Origin: JAJPXC01 sp964562375
GTDB lineage: Bacteria; Bacteroidota; Bacteroidia; Bacteroidales; Muribaculaceae
Length of the DNA stretch: 64,000 bases
Direction of reading: 5' to 3'
Assembly (NCBI GenBank): GCA_964562375.1
Contig: CAZLSW010000007.1
Span: forward strand, 5,200-69,199
Shown here piece by piece: positions 41,776 through 49,301 of the stretch. Position numbers and translations under genes: made by a program. The notes under the pieces are model-generated. The model did no database searches. It had not been told where the DNA came from and saw nothing but the letters and a program-made list of their open reading frames with translations. Each line of letters begins with the position of its first letter. Positions within the stretch are counted from its first letter, which is position 1.

Positions 41776-42030
41776 TTAGGCGAGCTTGTTGATGTGGAGG
41801 GCAAGCTTCGACTTGAGGTTGGCGGCTTTGTTCTTGGAGATAGAGCCCTTGGAAGCGAGGCGGTCGAGCATGGCGGTAAGCTTGGGGAGCTGGGCCTGAG
41901 CCTCGGCTTTGTCGGTGAGGGCGCGGAGACGACGCACGGCGGTGCGGCAGCTCTTGGCGTAGTAGCGGTTGCGCAGACGGCGAGCAGCGGCCTGGCGGAT
42001 GCGCTTGATAGATGACTTATGGTTTGCCAT
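41776..42030 (-). CDS. rpsT: 30S ribosomal protein S20
   Basis: S20 binds 16S rRNA early in small-subunit assembly. This 84-residue protein shows the typical opening MANHKSSIKRIRQA, followed by the basic helices AAARRLRNRYY and RTAVRRL and the C-terminal KNKAANLKSKLALHI. It lies between two tRNA-Glu genes on the same strand with AT-rich spacers, so all three may share one transcript. Confidence 0.97.
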   Translation of the reverse strand: MANHKSSIKRIRQAAARRLRNRYYAKSCRTAVRRLRALTDKAEAQAQLPKLTAMLDRLASKGSISKNKAANLKSKLALHINKLA

Positions 42031-42188
42031 TTAAATGTTTAATTAAACTATTATATAATTATTGTACAATTTCTCATTCAGGCTTTAAAGGGCTCAAGGA
42101 GCGCTCTTTAAAGGGGTAGTGCAGGAAAGGGATTAGAAAGGGGGCGGTAGGCGGCGCCTTAATCCTTCACCCTTTACCCTTTATCCTT

Positions 42189-42213
42189 AAAATCACCGCA
42201 CCGCGGTGATTTT
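42189..42213 (-). terminator. Hairpin after the second tRNA-Glu
   Basis: Perfect 10-bp arms AAAATCACCG and CGGTGATTTT with a 5-base loop, 2 bp after the tRNA. It has the same position and shape as the hairpin after copy 1 with a changed stem sequence. Confidence 0.75.
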
Positions 42214-42215
42214 CG

Positions 42216-42288
42216 TAGCCCATAGGGGAATCGAACCCCTCTTTCAAGAATGAAAATCTTGCGTCCTCAACCGATAGACGAATGGGCC
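42216..42288 (-). tRNA. tRNA-Glu (anticodon UUC), copy 2
   Basis: A 73-nt tRNA nearly identical to copy 1. The D loop has TTGA where copy 1 has CTA. It is preceded by a strong promoter at 42319-42350. Confidence 0.94.
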
Positions 42289-42318
42289 AAGTGAGTGACG
42301 CTTGGTCAAAAACGACTG

Positions 42319-42350
42319 CAAATATACGGCTAAATTTTGAGATACGCAAA
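42319..42350 (-). promoter_or_regulatory. Promoter of tRNA-Glu / rpsT cluster
   Basis: TTTG (42350-42347 on the minus strand), 20 bp, then TATATTTG (42326-42319). A full consensus match, with the tRNA starting about 30 bp downstream. Confidence 0.85.
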
Positions 42351-42404
42351 TTTAGGGGGTAAGTTTTTAGAATTTAAGGGATTAGTGGAAGGGAGGGGAG
42401 AAGA

Positions 42405-42560
42405 CCCCGCGGCGAACCGCGGGGCACCGTGGCTTGATGATGCTTGCGGGCCGACACGGCCCGGCTTCCATTCTGAACCGCGGGGCACCGTGGCTTGATG
42501 ATGCTTGCGGGCCGACACGGCTCCGCTTCCTTTCCGAACCGCGGGGCAGGGTTGCTTGAT
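42405..42560. repeat. Composite tandem repeat of family-3 and family-2 palindromes
   Basis: A unit of about 61 bp combines the family-3 half GAACCGCGGGGCACCGTGGC, a TTGATGATGC spacer and a family-2 palindrome (GGGCCGACACGGCCC type). It occurs twice (42414-42474 and 42475-42535), and a third partial copy follows. The first is preceded by the rest of a complete family-3 palindrome. This fills the space before the S41 peptidase stop at 42585. Confidence 0.85.
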
Positions 42561-42584
42561 GATGGGTGGACGGGAGGGAGTGGG

Positions 42585-43616
42585 TTAAAGGGAGGTGAGG
42601 AGGGAGACGGCGCGGTCGAGCATTGTGTCGCGGCCTTGAAGGGCGGCGATGGGATCGAGGTCGACGGCGCAGTCCTCGGAGGGATCGACGCCGTTCTCGG
42701 TGGCGTTGCCCTGGGCGTCGAGCACGGGGCAAGCCGAGCAGCGCACGGTCCACCCGCAGGGGATTTCGGAGGAGTAGGGCATACCGGAGCCTCCGCCGGT
42801 AGTGGCGCCCACAAGGTAGCAGCCAGGTAGCAGGCGCATGATGGAGGCGAAGTTGTTGGCGGCCGAGAAGGTGGATCGGTTGGTAAGCACGGCTACAGGT
42901 TTGGCCCACAGCCAGTGACCGTCGCTGGCGGGATTGTAATAGAAGGCCATGGGCTCGGAGAAGTCGTCGTGGCCCGGGCCTGTTTTGTGGGAGATGTACC
43001 CTACCAAGGTGCGCTGGGTTATAAACCTCGCCACAAGGGTTTCGACGTTGGTGAGGTCGCCCCCGCCGTTGTCGCGTATGTCGATAATGAGGGCGTCGCA
43101 GGTGGCGAAGTGGGCCAGGATGTTGTCGAGGTTGCCCTCGCCGATACCGTAGCTGAACGACGGGTAACGCATGTAGCCCACGTTCTCGGGGAGGATGCCG
43201 TAGTCGATGCCGCTCACGGAGCGGTAGTTGAAGTTGAAGTAATATTGCTGCACGAGGCGCTCGTCGTAGTTTTGGGGGTAATCGCTCCACCAAGCGCGGT
43301 AGTAGGAGGTGTTGAAGGGGGCGGAGAGGTTGACGTGGCCGTCGCGGAGCTCGTCGAGCATTTCGGCCAGAACCGAGAATAGCTCCTCGGCGGTCATCTG
43401 CTCGCTGATACGAGGCGCGTAACGGGTGTACACCTCGTCCCAGTCGACGCCTTTTTCGGCGAAGAAGCAGTAGTGTTGGTCGAGGACGGTCCATAGGGCC
43501 TCGAAGTTGCCTTGCCGGTCGTTGTCCCACTCCTCAATATCGTGGCACGCCGCGAGGCCCGCGACCACCACAACCGCGAGGACAAAGCTCCACAAATGTC
43601 TTTTCAGGGTATTCAC
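42585..43616 (-). CDS. S41 family (tail-specific-type) peptidase lipoprotein
   Basis: This 343-residue protein has a lipobox LAAC (Cys 24), so it is probably a periplasmic or surface lipoprotein. The tricorn-like TSPc core shows LRDGHVNL (about residues 90-97), LIIDIRDNGGGD (about 176-187) and the nucleophile region TNRSTFSAANNF (about 245-256). GATTGGGSG follows, forming part of the oxyanion and substrate site. No PDZ domain is obvious. The ATG at 43616 is required for the signal peptide. A TACCTTTG lies only 5 bp upstream. Confidence 0.88.
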   Translation of the reverse strand: MNTLKRHLWSFVLAVVVVAGLAACHDIEEWDNDRQGNFEALWTVLDQHYCFFAEKGVDWDEVYTRYAPRISEQMTAEELFSVLAEMLDELRDGHVNLSAPFNTSYYRAWWSDYPQNYDERLVQQYYFNFNYRSVSGIDYGILPENVGYMRYPSFSYGIGEGNLDNILAHFATCDALIIDIRDNGGGDLTNVETLVARFITQRTLVGYISHKTGPGHDDFSEPMAFYYNPASDGHWLWAKPVAVLTNRSTFSAANNFASIMRLLPGCYLVGATTGGGSGMPYSSEIPCGWTVRCSACPVLDAQGNATENGVDPSEDCAVDLDPIAALQGRDTMLDRAVSLLTSL

Positions 43617-43620
43617 CCCA

Positions 43621-43628
43621 CAAAGGTA
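43621..43628 (-). promoter_or_regulatory. Consensus -7 element abutting the S41 peptidase start
   Basis: TACCTTTG on the minus strand ends 5 bp before the ATG. If used, the mRNA would have almost no leader. No TTTG is seen at the right distance. Confidence 0.4.
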
Positions 43629-43650
43629 ACGAAAAATTCCGATAATCCCA

Positions 43651-45354
43651 CTATGCCATCATCAGGACGATGACGACGCCCCAAAGGATGAGGAGGGTGT
43701 TGCCGATGGCGTAGGTGACGGTGTAGCCCATGGCGGGGATGGAGGAGTTGAGTTGATCCTGTACGGCGCCGAGGGCGGCGGTGGTGGTGCGGGCCCCGGC
43801 GCAGCAGCCCAGGGTGATCGCGGGGTGAAACTTGAACAGCTTTGCGCCCATCCATATACCGATGAGCAGGGGGAGCGTGGTGGCCAGCACGCCAGCGAGG
43901 AAGAGCATGCCACCCACCTGAGCCAATCCCGAGATGAACGTGGGTCCGGTGGTGATGCCCACGACGGCGATAAACACGTTCAAGCCCAGGTTGTCGAACA
44001 CCCATACAACGGGTTGGGGAATACGGCCGAAATTAGGCCTGCGCGAGCGCATCCAGCCCATCACCAGGCCGGCAATCAACGCGCCCCCGCTGGTGGACAG
44101 CGAGATAGGCACGTCGCCGATATGGAGCGTCAACGCTCCAACGATACCGCCAATGACGATTCCCCAGCCGAGGAACACCATGTCGGTCTTCACCGTGGGG
44201 CGGTCAACGTAACCCATCTGGGGAGCCGCGGTCGACACCTCGCTCTCCAGGCCCGTGATTGTCAACAGGTCGCCCGGGTAAAGCTCGGTTTGTACCAGCA
44301 CGGGAATCGACACCCCGCCTCGGGAAATCGACTCAACCATCACTCCGTAGAAGTATTTTTGGTGGCGGAGCTGGTCGATAGTGATTTTGTGGCCGATTTT
44401 CTTCTTGGTAAGCATTACCTGCACTCGCTCGACGGGGAATGTCAACAATTGGCCGTCGCTTACCTCTTGGCCGATCCAGCTTTCGTCCTCGATCACGAAT
44501 TCGCGGCGCCCACTGAGCACCACCTCGTCGCCTTGCGCGATCACAAGGTCGGGGGTTGGGGAGAGGATTTTGCCGTCGTGACGCACGCGCTCGACGAAAA
44601 TCCGACGGCCCATCTCTTCCAAGTGGCTTTCGATCTCGGCCACCGTCTTGGGCGAGGCGAAAAAGTCGGCCTCCACACGGTAGGCGCGGTAGGTGACGGG
44701 ACGGTAGGCGCTCTCCAGGGCCGGGTCGTCGTCCATGGCCGATTTGTTCATCTTCTCCTCGAGGGCCTTGGTGACTGCACGCACCTTATTTAGGCCGCCC
44801 AGGAGTTTGGGACCCACATTGCCAAGGAGCCACGCCGAGCCGATTGTGCCGTAAATGTAGGTTACGGCGTAACACACGGGAATCATCTCGAGCCACTCTT
44901 GCTTAGTGTCGGAGGATACCCCGAGGGTGTTGATTGTGTCGGTGCCGACGCCGATGATGGCCGACATCGTTTGGGCTCCCGCGCACAGGCCGACGGCCTC
45001 ACCGATGTTGTAGCCGAAAAGCAGAGCCACGAGCCAGGTGCATATCAAGCAAGCCACGCATTGGGCCACGCCAAATCCCACCTGCTTAATGCCGTCGCCT
45101 CGCAAAGCCCTGAAAAACTCGGGTCCCACGCTATAACCGATGGAGAATAGGAATAGCAGGAAGAACACCTGCTTTACCGGGCCTGAGATTGGGATGTCCA
45201 TCTGTCCGACGACCACGCCCACGAGCAGCACGGCCGTAACCGAGCCGAGTGAGAAACCCTTGATTTTCAGGCTACCGAGCCAAAAGCCGATAGCGAGGGT
45301 GAGAAATATGGGCAGCGCGGGATTGTCGCGCATTGTTTCCAATAGCCAGTGCAT
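43651..45354 (-). CDS. AspT/YidE-type aspartate:alanine exchanger family transporter
   Basis: This 567-residue protein starts at the ATG at 45354. A start 30 bp upstream would place codons inside an 18-bp hairpin and is rejected. It has about ten membrane helices in two duplicated halves separated by a cytoplasmic region (about residues 205-380) with two TrkA-C (RCK_C) domains. Family signs include FSIGYSVGPEFF in the first half and GCCAGARTTTAALG in the second. The family exchanges amino acids or other carboxylates. The actual substrate is not visible. Confidence 0.9.
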   Translation of the reverse strand: MHWLLETMRDNPALPIFLTLAIGFWLGSLKIKGFSLGSVTAVLLVGVVVGQMDIPISGPVKQVFFLLFLFSIGYSVGPEFFRALRGDGIKQVGFGVAQCVACLICTWLVALLFGYNIGEAVGLCAGAQTMSAIIGVGTDTINTLGVSSDTKQEWLEMIPVCYAVTYIYGTIGSAWLLGNVGPKLLGGLNKVRAVTKALEEKMNKSAMDDDPALESAYRPVTYRAYRVEADFFASPKTVAEIESHLEEMGRRIFVERVRHDGKILSPTPDLVIAQGDEVVLSGRREFVIEDESWIGQEVSDGQLLTFPVERVQVMLTKKKIGHKITIDQLRHQKYFYGVMVESISRGGVSIPVLVQTELYPGDLLTITGLESEVSTAAPQMGYVDRPTVKTDMVFLGWGIVIGGIVGALTLHIGDVPISLSTSGGALIAGLVMGWMRSRRPNFGRIPQPVVWVFDNLGLNVFIAVVGITTGPTFISGLAQVGGMLFLAGVLATTLPLLIGIWMGAKLFKFHPAITLGCCAGARTTTAALGAVQDQLNSSIPAMGYTVTYAIGNTLLILWGVVIVLMMA

Positions 45355-45360
45355 AACAAT

Positions 45361-45406
45361 AGGGGTTGAAACGTTATACGTCACAAGGTATAACGTTTCA
45401 ACCCCT
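45361..45406 (-). terminator. Long perfect hairpin between DUF6562 gene and transporter
   Basis: 18-bp perfect arms (AGGGGTTGAAACGTTATA and its complement) with a 10-base loop lie 35 bp after the DUF6562 stop and 7 bp before the transporter start. It probably terminates the upstream gene, but its position in the leader of the transporter could also affect translation. Confidence 0.75.
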
Positions 45407-45440
45407 TTATGAGTTCAACGGTAGAGGCTTGCGGAGGTCT

Positions 45441-46328
45441 CTATTCGACTATGTTGACGGTGACGTTACCCGAGGTGGAGGTGAGTAGGGCGCCGAAGAT
45501 GTTGGTGCGGTAATTGCGCTGCAGGGGTGTAGCGGGTACCGATAACTTGTTCAACATCGCGGAGTTGTCCCAGAAATTCAAGGTCACGTCAGATGTCTGC
45601 TTATCCTTGCCGACGAGCACGTAGGCCATCGCAAGATACTCATAATCATCAAGTTTGCCAATCGGGAAGGTCTGATACCCATCGTCGCTCGATGTAAGAC
45701 CGTCGTTGGGACGCACCGTCTGAGAGAAAGTCGCTGTGTTTGAGCCACTTACGGCACCAGTGCCAAGATTTATCGTTGTGTACACATCGTTGACAGTCAT
45801 TGTGGTTGAAACTGTTTTGCCAGCTACGCTCGCATCTGCTAAGTCGCTCGTACCCACGTTGATCTGTGCGAACGGACGCAAAAGGGTCACGCTCTCGGTG
45901 GCGTCGCCGCTTACTTTGACGGTGGATTTAGCGTAGAACGCGTCGCGCGAGTCATCATTCAACGACGCGCCTTCATACGACACTGTAACCGTCTGATCTT
46001 CGGGCTTCCACACATAAGGAGCATCCTCGCTGTGGGCCCAGAAAATCACGTCATAAGTTTGGCTCACCATCAACTTGATATTGACGCGGGCGATGCGGTC
46101 GGCGTTGATGTTGGCATTGCCCGTGGAAATCAGCTTACCGTCCTCATACACAGCGTAATCCAACAATGTTGCGGACAAGCCATCGGAGAACGCCCTCGAC
46201 GAAATGGCCGCGGGTAGCTGGGCGTTGAACGATATGGTGGCCTCATGAGCGTCGTCGTTATCGCTTGAGCAGGAGCATATAGCGCCCATCAAGAGGGCCG
46301 CAAAAGCCGTGAGCAGTGTCTTTTTCAT
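45441..46328 (-). CDS. DUF6562-type fimbrillin-like lipoprotein
   Basis: This 295-residue protein starts at the ATG at 46328. The lipobox is AICSC (Cys about 19). The mature part has the pattern of Bacteroidales FimB/Mfa-like or DUF6562 surface proteins: an early LDYAVYEDGKL strand pair, YDVIFWAHSEDAPYVW, and VTLLRPFAQINVGT, followed by a C-terminal beta domain ending VTVNIVE. Such proteins are fimbria-associated or of unknown role. No other fimbrial gene is nearby. Confidence 0.83.
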   Translation of the reverse strand: MKKTLLTAFAALLMGAICSCSSDNDDAHEATISFNAQLPAAISSRAFSDGLSATLLDYAVYEDGKLISTGNANINADRIARVNIKLMVSQTYDVIFWAHSEDAPYVWKPEDQTVTVSYEGASLNDDSRDAFYAKSTVKVSGDATESVTLLRPFAQINVGTSDLADASVAGKTVSTTMTVNDVYTTINLGTGAVSGSNTATFSQTVRPNDGLTSSDDGYQTFPIGKLDDYEYLAMAYVLVGKDKQTSDVTLNFWDNSAMLNKLSVPATPLQRNYRTNIFGALLTSTSGNVTVNIVE

Positions 46329-46364
46329 GATTTCGTGTAGTCGTATTGAAAGTTGTTCTTGTCG

Positions 46365-46394
46365 CGAAGTTAATATTTTTCGACCATAAAACAA
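46365..46394 (-). promoter_or_regulatory. Possible promoter of the DUF6562 gene
   Basis: TTG (46394-46392 on the minus strand), 19 bp, then TAACTTCG (46372-46365), giving a leader of about 30 nt. Confidence 0.45.
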
Positions 46395-46429
46395 CACTTT
46401 CTCCTCAAAAAACGTTGCCACGGCACGCA

Positions 46430-49258
46430 TCAGGCTTTAATGATTTCCTCGCGGGTGAGGGTGGTGACGGGCAACGAGATGAAGGAAGTGTCGGGATTGT
46501 CGCCAACCAGGGTGATGGAGCGTTTGGTCGGGATGATGACGCGGTTATGGAAATCGGCCACGTCATCAAGTGTCACGTCGGGCCCGAAGGTGGCCATTTC
46601 CCAATTCTTGTCGCGGTCGTAGCCCTGCGCTACGAGTTGGGCGACGCGGCTCGGCAACTGCCGGGGGGTGGGGAAGCCGTGGTTGATGCGGTTGAGGCGC
46701 TCGGCTTTTATGGCCTCGAATTGCAGCGGCCTAAGCGGCAAGTGGGCGACAAGGTTGTCGAGAGCTTCTACTGCCTCTTGGGTTTTGTCGGCTTGCGTGC
46801 CGATTACCATAATGGTGGAGCCGGGAATGTCGGCTGAGGGCTTGCCCGGGAGTGATATTTGGGTGAATGTTTGGTAGCCCAGTGAGCGGAACTCTCGTAG
46901 CTCTTGGAACATCACCGACGACATTCCCCCGCCGAAGTAGTCGGCCCATAGCTGGGCGACCACGCGCTCTCGAGGGGTGGCCATTGCAGGAAGCTGGCGA
47001 ATCACACCCAGACTCACTTGGCGCGTCTTGGGGACGTGGTAGGTGTACACGCGGTTGTCCTGAGGCAGGGGCGTCTTGTAGGTGTCCTCGACGGGAATGA
47101 TGGCTTGGGGGAGTTGCAGCAGGTTGACGGCTTGTTGGACCTGTTCAAGAGTGTTAGGGCCGCTATAGGCGATCGATCGTTGCGCCGTAAGCACTTTTCG
47201 GAAGGCTTCCATCATGGTCTTGGCGGAGCCTCGTTTGGCGTCGGTCGGGGAGAATCGGCGCAGGAAGATTGAGCGGTCGCCGTAGAGGGCGCGCTGGCCC
47301 ACGGCATGCATCACAGTGGAGACGTTGTTGTCGAATGCTTTATCGGTGACGTTTAGCGCCTCGACGACATCCTTATAGCATGCGGCGTCCTCGGCCACGC
47401 CCTGGATAAAGTCGTTGAGCAGGGCGACGGCTTGGTGCAGACGGTCGGCACGGGCTTCGAGTTGGATTTTGGTTTCGTCGTTGGTGACGCGTATCTCCAG
47501 CGACGCTCCCAGCATGGCCAATTGGAGGTTGAACTCCTTGCGGCTCAGGGAGTTGACGGGGGCTTTGTCGAAATATTCGGGAAGGAGCTCGAGGATTGGG
47601 TCGGAAGCCTTGCCGCGATGGAGGATGATGTCGAAATCTACGAGGTCGTTGGCCGAAAGTTTATTGTAGAAGATGGGGGTAGAAGGCCGTCCAAGGCCGT
47701 CCCATCCAGTGGTGACGTCGTTTTTGATGTCAATCAAGCGGCAGTGGAAGGGGATGTCGCCGAATCGCTGGCGCAACTCGCTGGCGTAGGCGCTTTCCTC
47801 GGCTGCGTGTTTGGGCCGAAGTGGGGTGTAGCCCGGTTGCTTGAGGCGCTCGGGATCCATTTTGCCGAATTTCTTGACCAAACGGAGGAACCCATCCTTG
47901 GTGAAGTAGCGGGCCGCCACCTCGGCGATGTCGTCCTGGGTATAGGTCTTAATCTCTTGAATACCACGGAGATATTCGCTCCAGCTTTGTCCTTGGGAGA
48001 ACACTCTCACCATTGCCTTGCCGCGCTCCTGGGGATTCTCCAGTTCCTCCAGCAACTCACGTTCAAGCGCTTCTCGGGCCACGTTGAGTAGCTCTTCGGG
48101 GTAGTCCTTGGAAATCAAGCGTTTAAGAGCTTTGTGGAACTGGTGTTCAAGGCCTCGATTGGTGCCGAGGGGCATTTTGGGCACTCCCAGTAGCACGAGG
48201 ATGCCTGCGTCGTTCATCGGGAGATGCCCGGCGGTGGTTATCAGGGCTTTATGATCGAGGGTGATGCGGTCGAGCAGGCCGGTGGTGCTGTCGTTGGTGA
48301 GCATGGCCACAGCGAGTCGCGCTTTCCACATGTCGGGGTTGCCGTTTTCGGGACCTGGGTAGACCAGCGCGAATCCCTTAACCATGGGAATGGCTAGCGG
48401 TACTTTCACTGTCTCGCCATAGTGGGCCGGTACAGGCTCTTTAACGCGCTCAGGCACTGAGCCTTGTGGCAAGCGGCCGAAGGTGCGCTCGAGTTTCTCT
48501 TTGATTCCGTTGGGTTCGAAATTGCCCGAGAGGATAAGGCCCATATTGGCCGCGCCGTAATATTTCTGGTAAAACGCCTGCATTTGGCTGAGCGAAGGGT
48601 GTTTAAGAGCCTCCGTGGAGCCTATTATGGGGAAGGCGTAGGGGTGGGTGCCGAAGTAGTTTTTGCGTACAAGCTCTACAGCCACCGCCGACATATTGTC
48701 GGCATACATGTTTTTCTCCTCGTAGACAGTTTCCAACTCGCTCTGGAACAGCCTGTAAACGGGATTGATGAAACGCTCGGAGGCTATTTCCAGCCACGGG
48801 TCGAGGCAGTGAGGGGAGAAGGAGTTGTGGTAGAAAGTGAAGTCGTCGCCGGTGGCGGCATTGAGCCGCGAACCGCCGAAAAGTGTAATCAGGCGATTGT
48901 ACTCGTTGGGGATTGCGTATTCGGCGCCCTTGACGCTTAACTCGTTGATGGTCTGGAGGGAAACCTCGGTTTCCGTCCCGCCGACACGGGGGGACATCCT
49001 TTCTGGCTGAGCCTGCTGAGTAGAGAGGGCGTCGTAAGCGGCGGTGATACGGTCGAGCCAGGGGCGCTCGGCCTCGTAATCGACGGTGCCGATACGCTGG
49101 GTGCCTTTGAACATGATGTGCTCAAAGTAGTGGGCAATGCCGGTGTTGGGGCAGTCCTTGGCACCGGCTCTGACAACAACCGCTCCGAACACGCTGGGGA
49201 GGGTGTTGTCGACATCGAGCCACACGCGCATGCCGTTATTGAGGGTAATCTCTCGCAT
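46430..49258 (-). CDS. M16 (insulinase/pitrilysin) family zinc peptidase with in-frame palindrome
   Basis: This 942-residue protein has the inverted zinc motif HYFEH at residues 43-47. The downstream ligand is the glutamate region ELETVYEEKNM (about 174-184). It contains two M16 N/C pairs, with the second half inactive as usual. There is no signal peptide, so it is probably cytoplasmic. Residues about 85-97 (PERMSPRVGGTET) are encoded by a family-2 palindrome at 48975-48999. They fall in the loop between the zinc helix and the following helices, so they would lengthen a surface loop without destroying the site. The gene ends 101 bp before the DUF6562 start. Confidence 0.92.
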   Translation of the reverse strand: MREITLNNGMRVWLDVDNTLPSVFGAVVVRAGAKDCPNTGIAHYFEHIMFKGTQRIGTVDYEAERPWLDRITAAYDALSTQQAQPERMSPRVGGTETEVSLQTINELSVKGAEYAIPNEYNRLITLFGGSRLNAATGDDFTFYHNSFSPHCLDPWLEIASERFINPVYRLFQSELETVYEEKNMYADNMSAVAVELVRKNYFGTHPYAFPIIGSTEALKHPSLSQMQAFYQKYYGAANMGLILSGNFEPNGIKEKLERTFGRLPQGSVPERVKEPVPAHYGETVKVPLAIPMVKGFALVYPGPENGNPDMWKARLAVAMLTNDSTTGLLDRITLDHKALITTAGHLPMNDAGILVLLGVPKMPLGTNRGLEHQFHKALKRLISKDYPEELLNVAREALERELLEELENPQERGKAMVRVFSQGQSWSEYLRGIQEIKTYTQDDIAEVAARYFTKDGFLRLVKKFGKMDPERLKQPGYTPLRPKHAAEESAYASELRQRFGDIPFHCRLIDIKNDVTTGWDGLGRPSTPIFYNKLSANDLVDFDIILHRGKASDPILELLPEYFDKAPVNSLSRKEFNLQLAMLGASLEIRVTNDETKIQLEARADRLHQAVALLNDFIQGVAEDAACYKDVVEALNVTDKAFDNNVSTVMHAVGQRALYGDRSIFLRRFSPTDAKRGSAKTMMEAFRKVLTAQRSIAYSGPNTLEQVQQAVNLLQLPQAIIPVEDTYKTPLPQDNRVYTYHVPKTRQVSLGVIRQLPAMATPRERVVAQLWADYFGGGMSSVMFQELREFRSLGYQTFTQISLPGKPSADIPGSTIMVIGTQADKTQEAVEALDNLVAHLPLRPLQFEAIKAERLNRINHGFPTPRQLPSRVAQLVAQGYDRDKNWEMATFGPDVTLDDVADFHNRVIIPTKRSITLVGDNPDTSFISLPVTTLTREEIIKA
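48975..48999. repeat. Family-2 palindrome inside the M16 peptidase gene
   Basis: Arms GTCCC and GGGAC around GCCGACACGGG, plus the ATCCTTTCT flank seen in other copies. It is in frame, and one arm base differs from the intact copy 275 bp away at 49274-49298. Confidence 0.85.
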
Positions 49259-49273
49259 TGTAGAAATTTGTTT

Positions 49274-49298
49274 GTCCCGCCGACACGGCGGGACATCC
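49274..49298. repeat. Family-2 palindrome between yidC and the M16 gene
   Basis: An intact copy (TCCCGCCGACACGGCGGGA core) with ATCC flank, in the 43-bp spacer after the yidC stop. Confidence 0.88.
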
Positions 49299-49301
49299 TA
49301 T

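Noticed and set aside
41622..42288. Integrated element between duplicated tRNA-Glu ends
   Set aside because: Only rpsT, a core gene, lies between the two tRNAs. No integrase is present and the tRNAs are complete.
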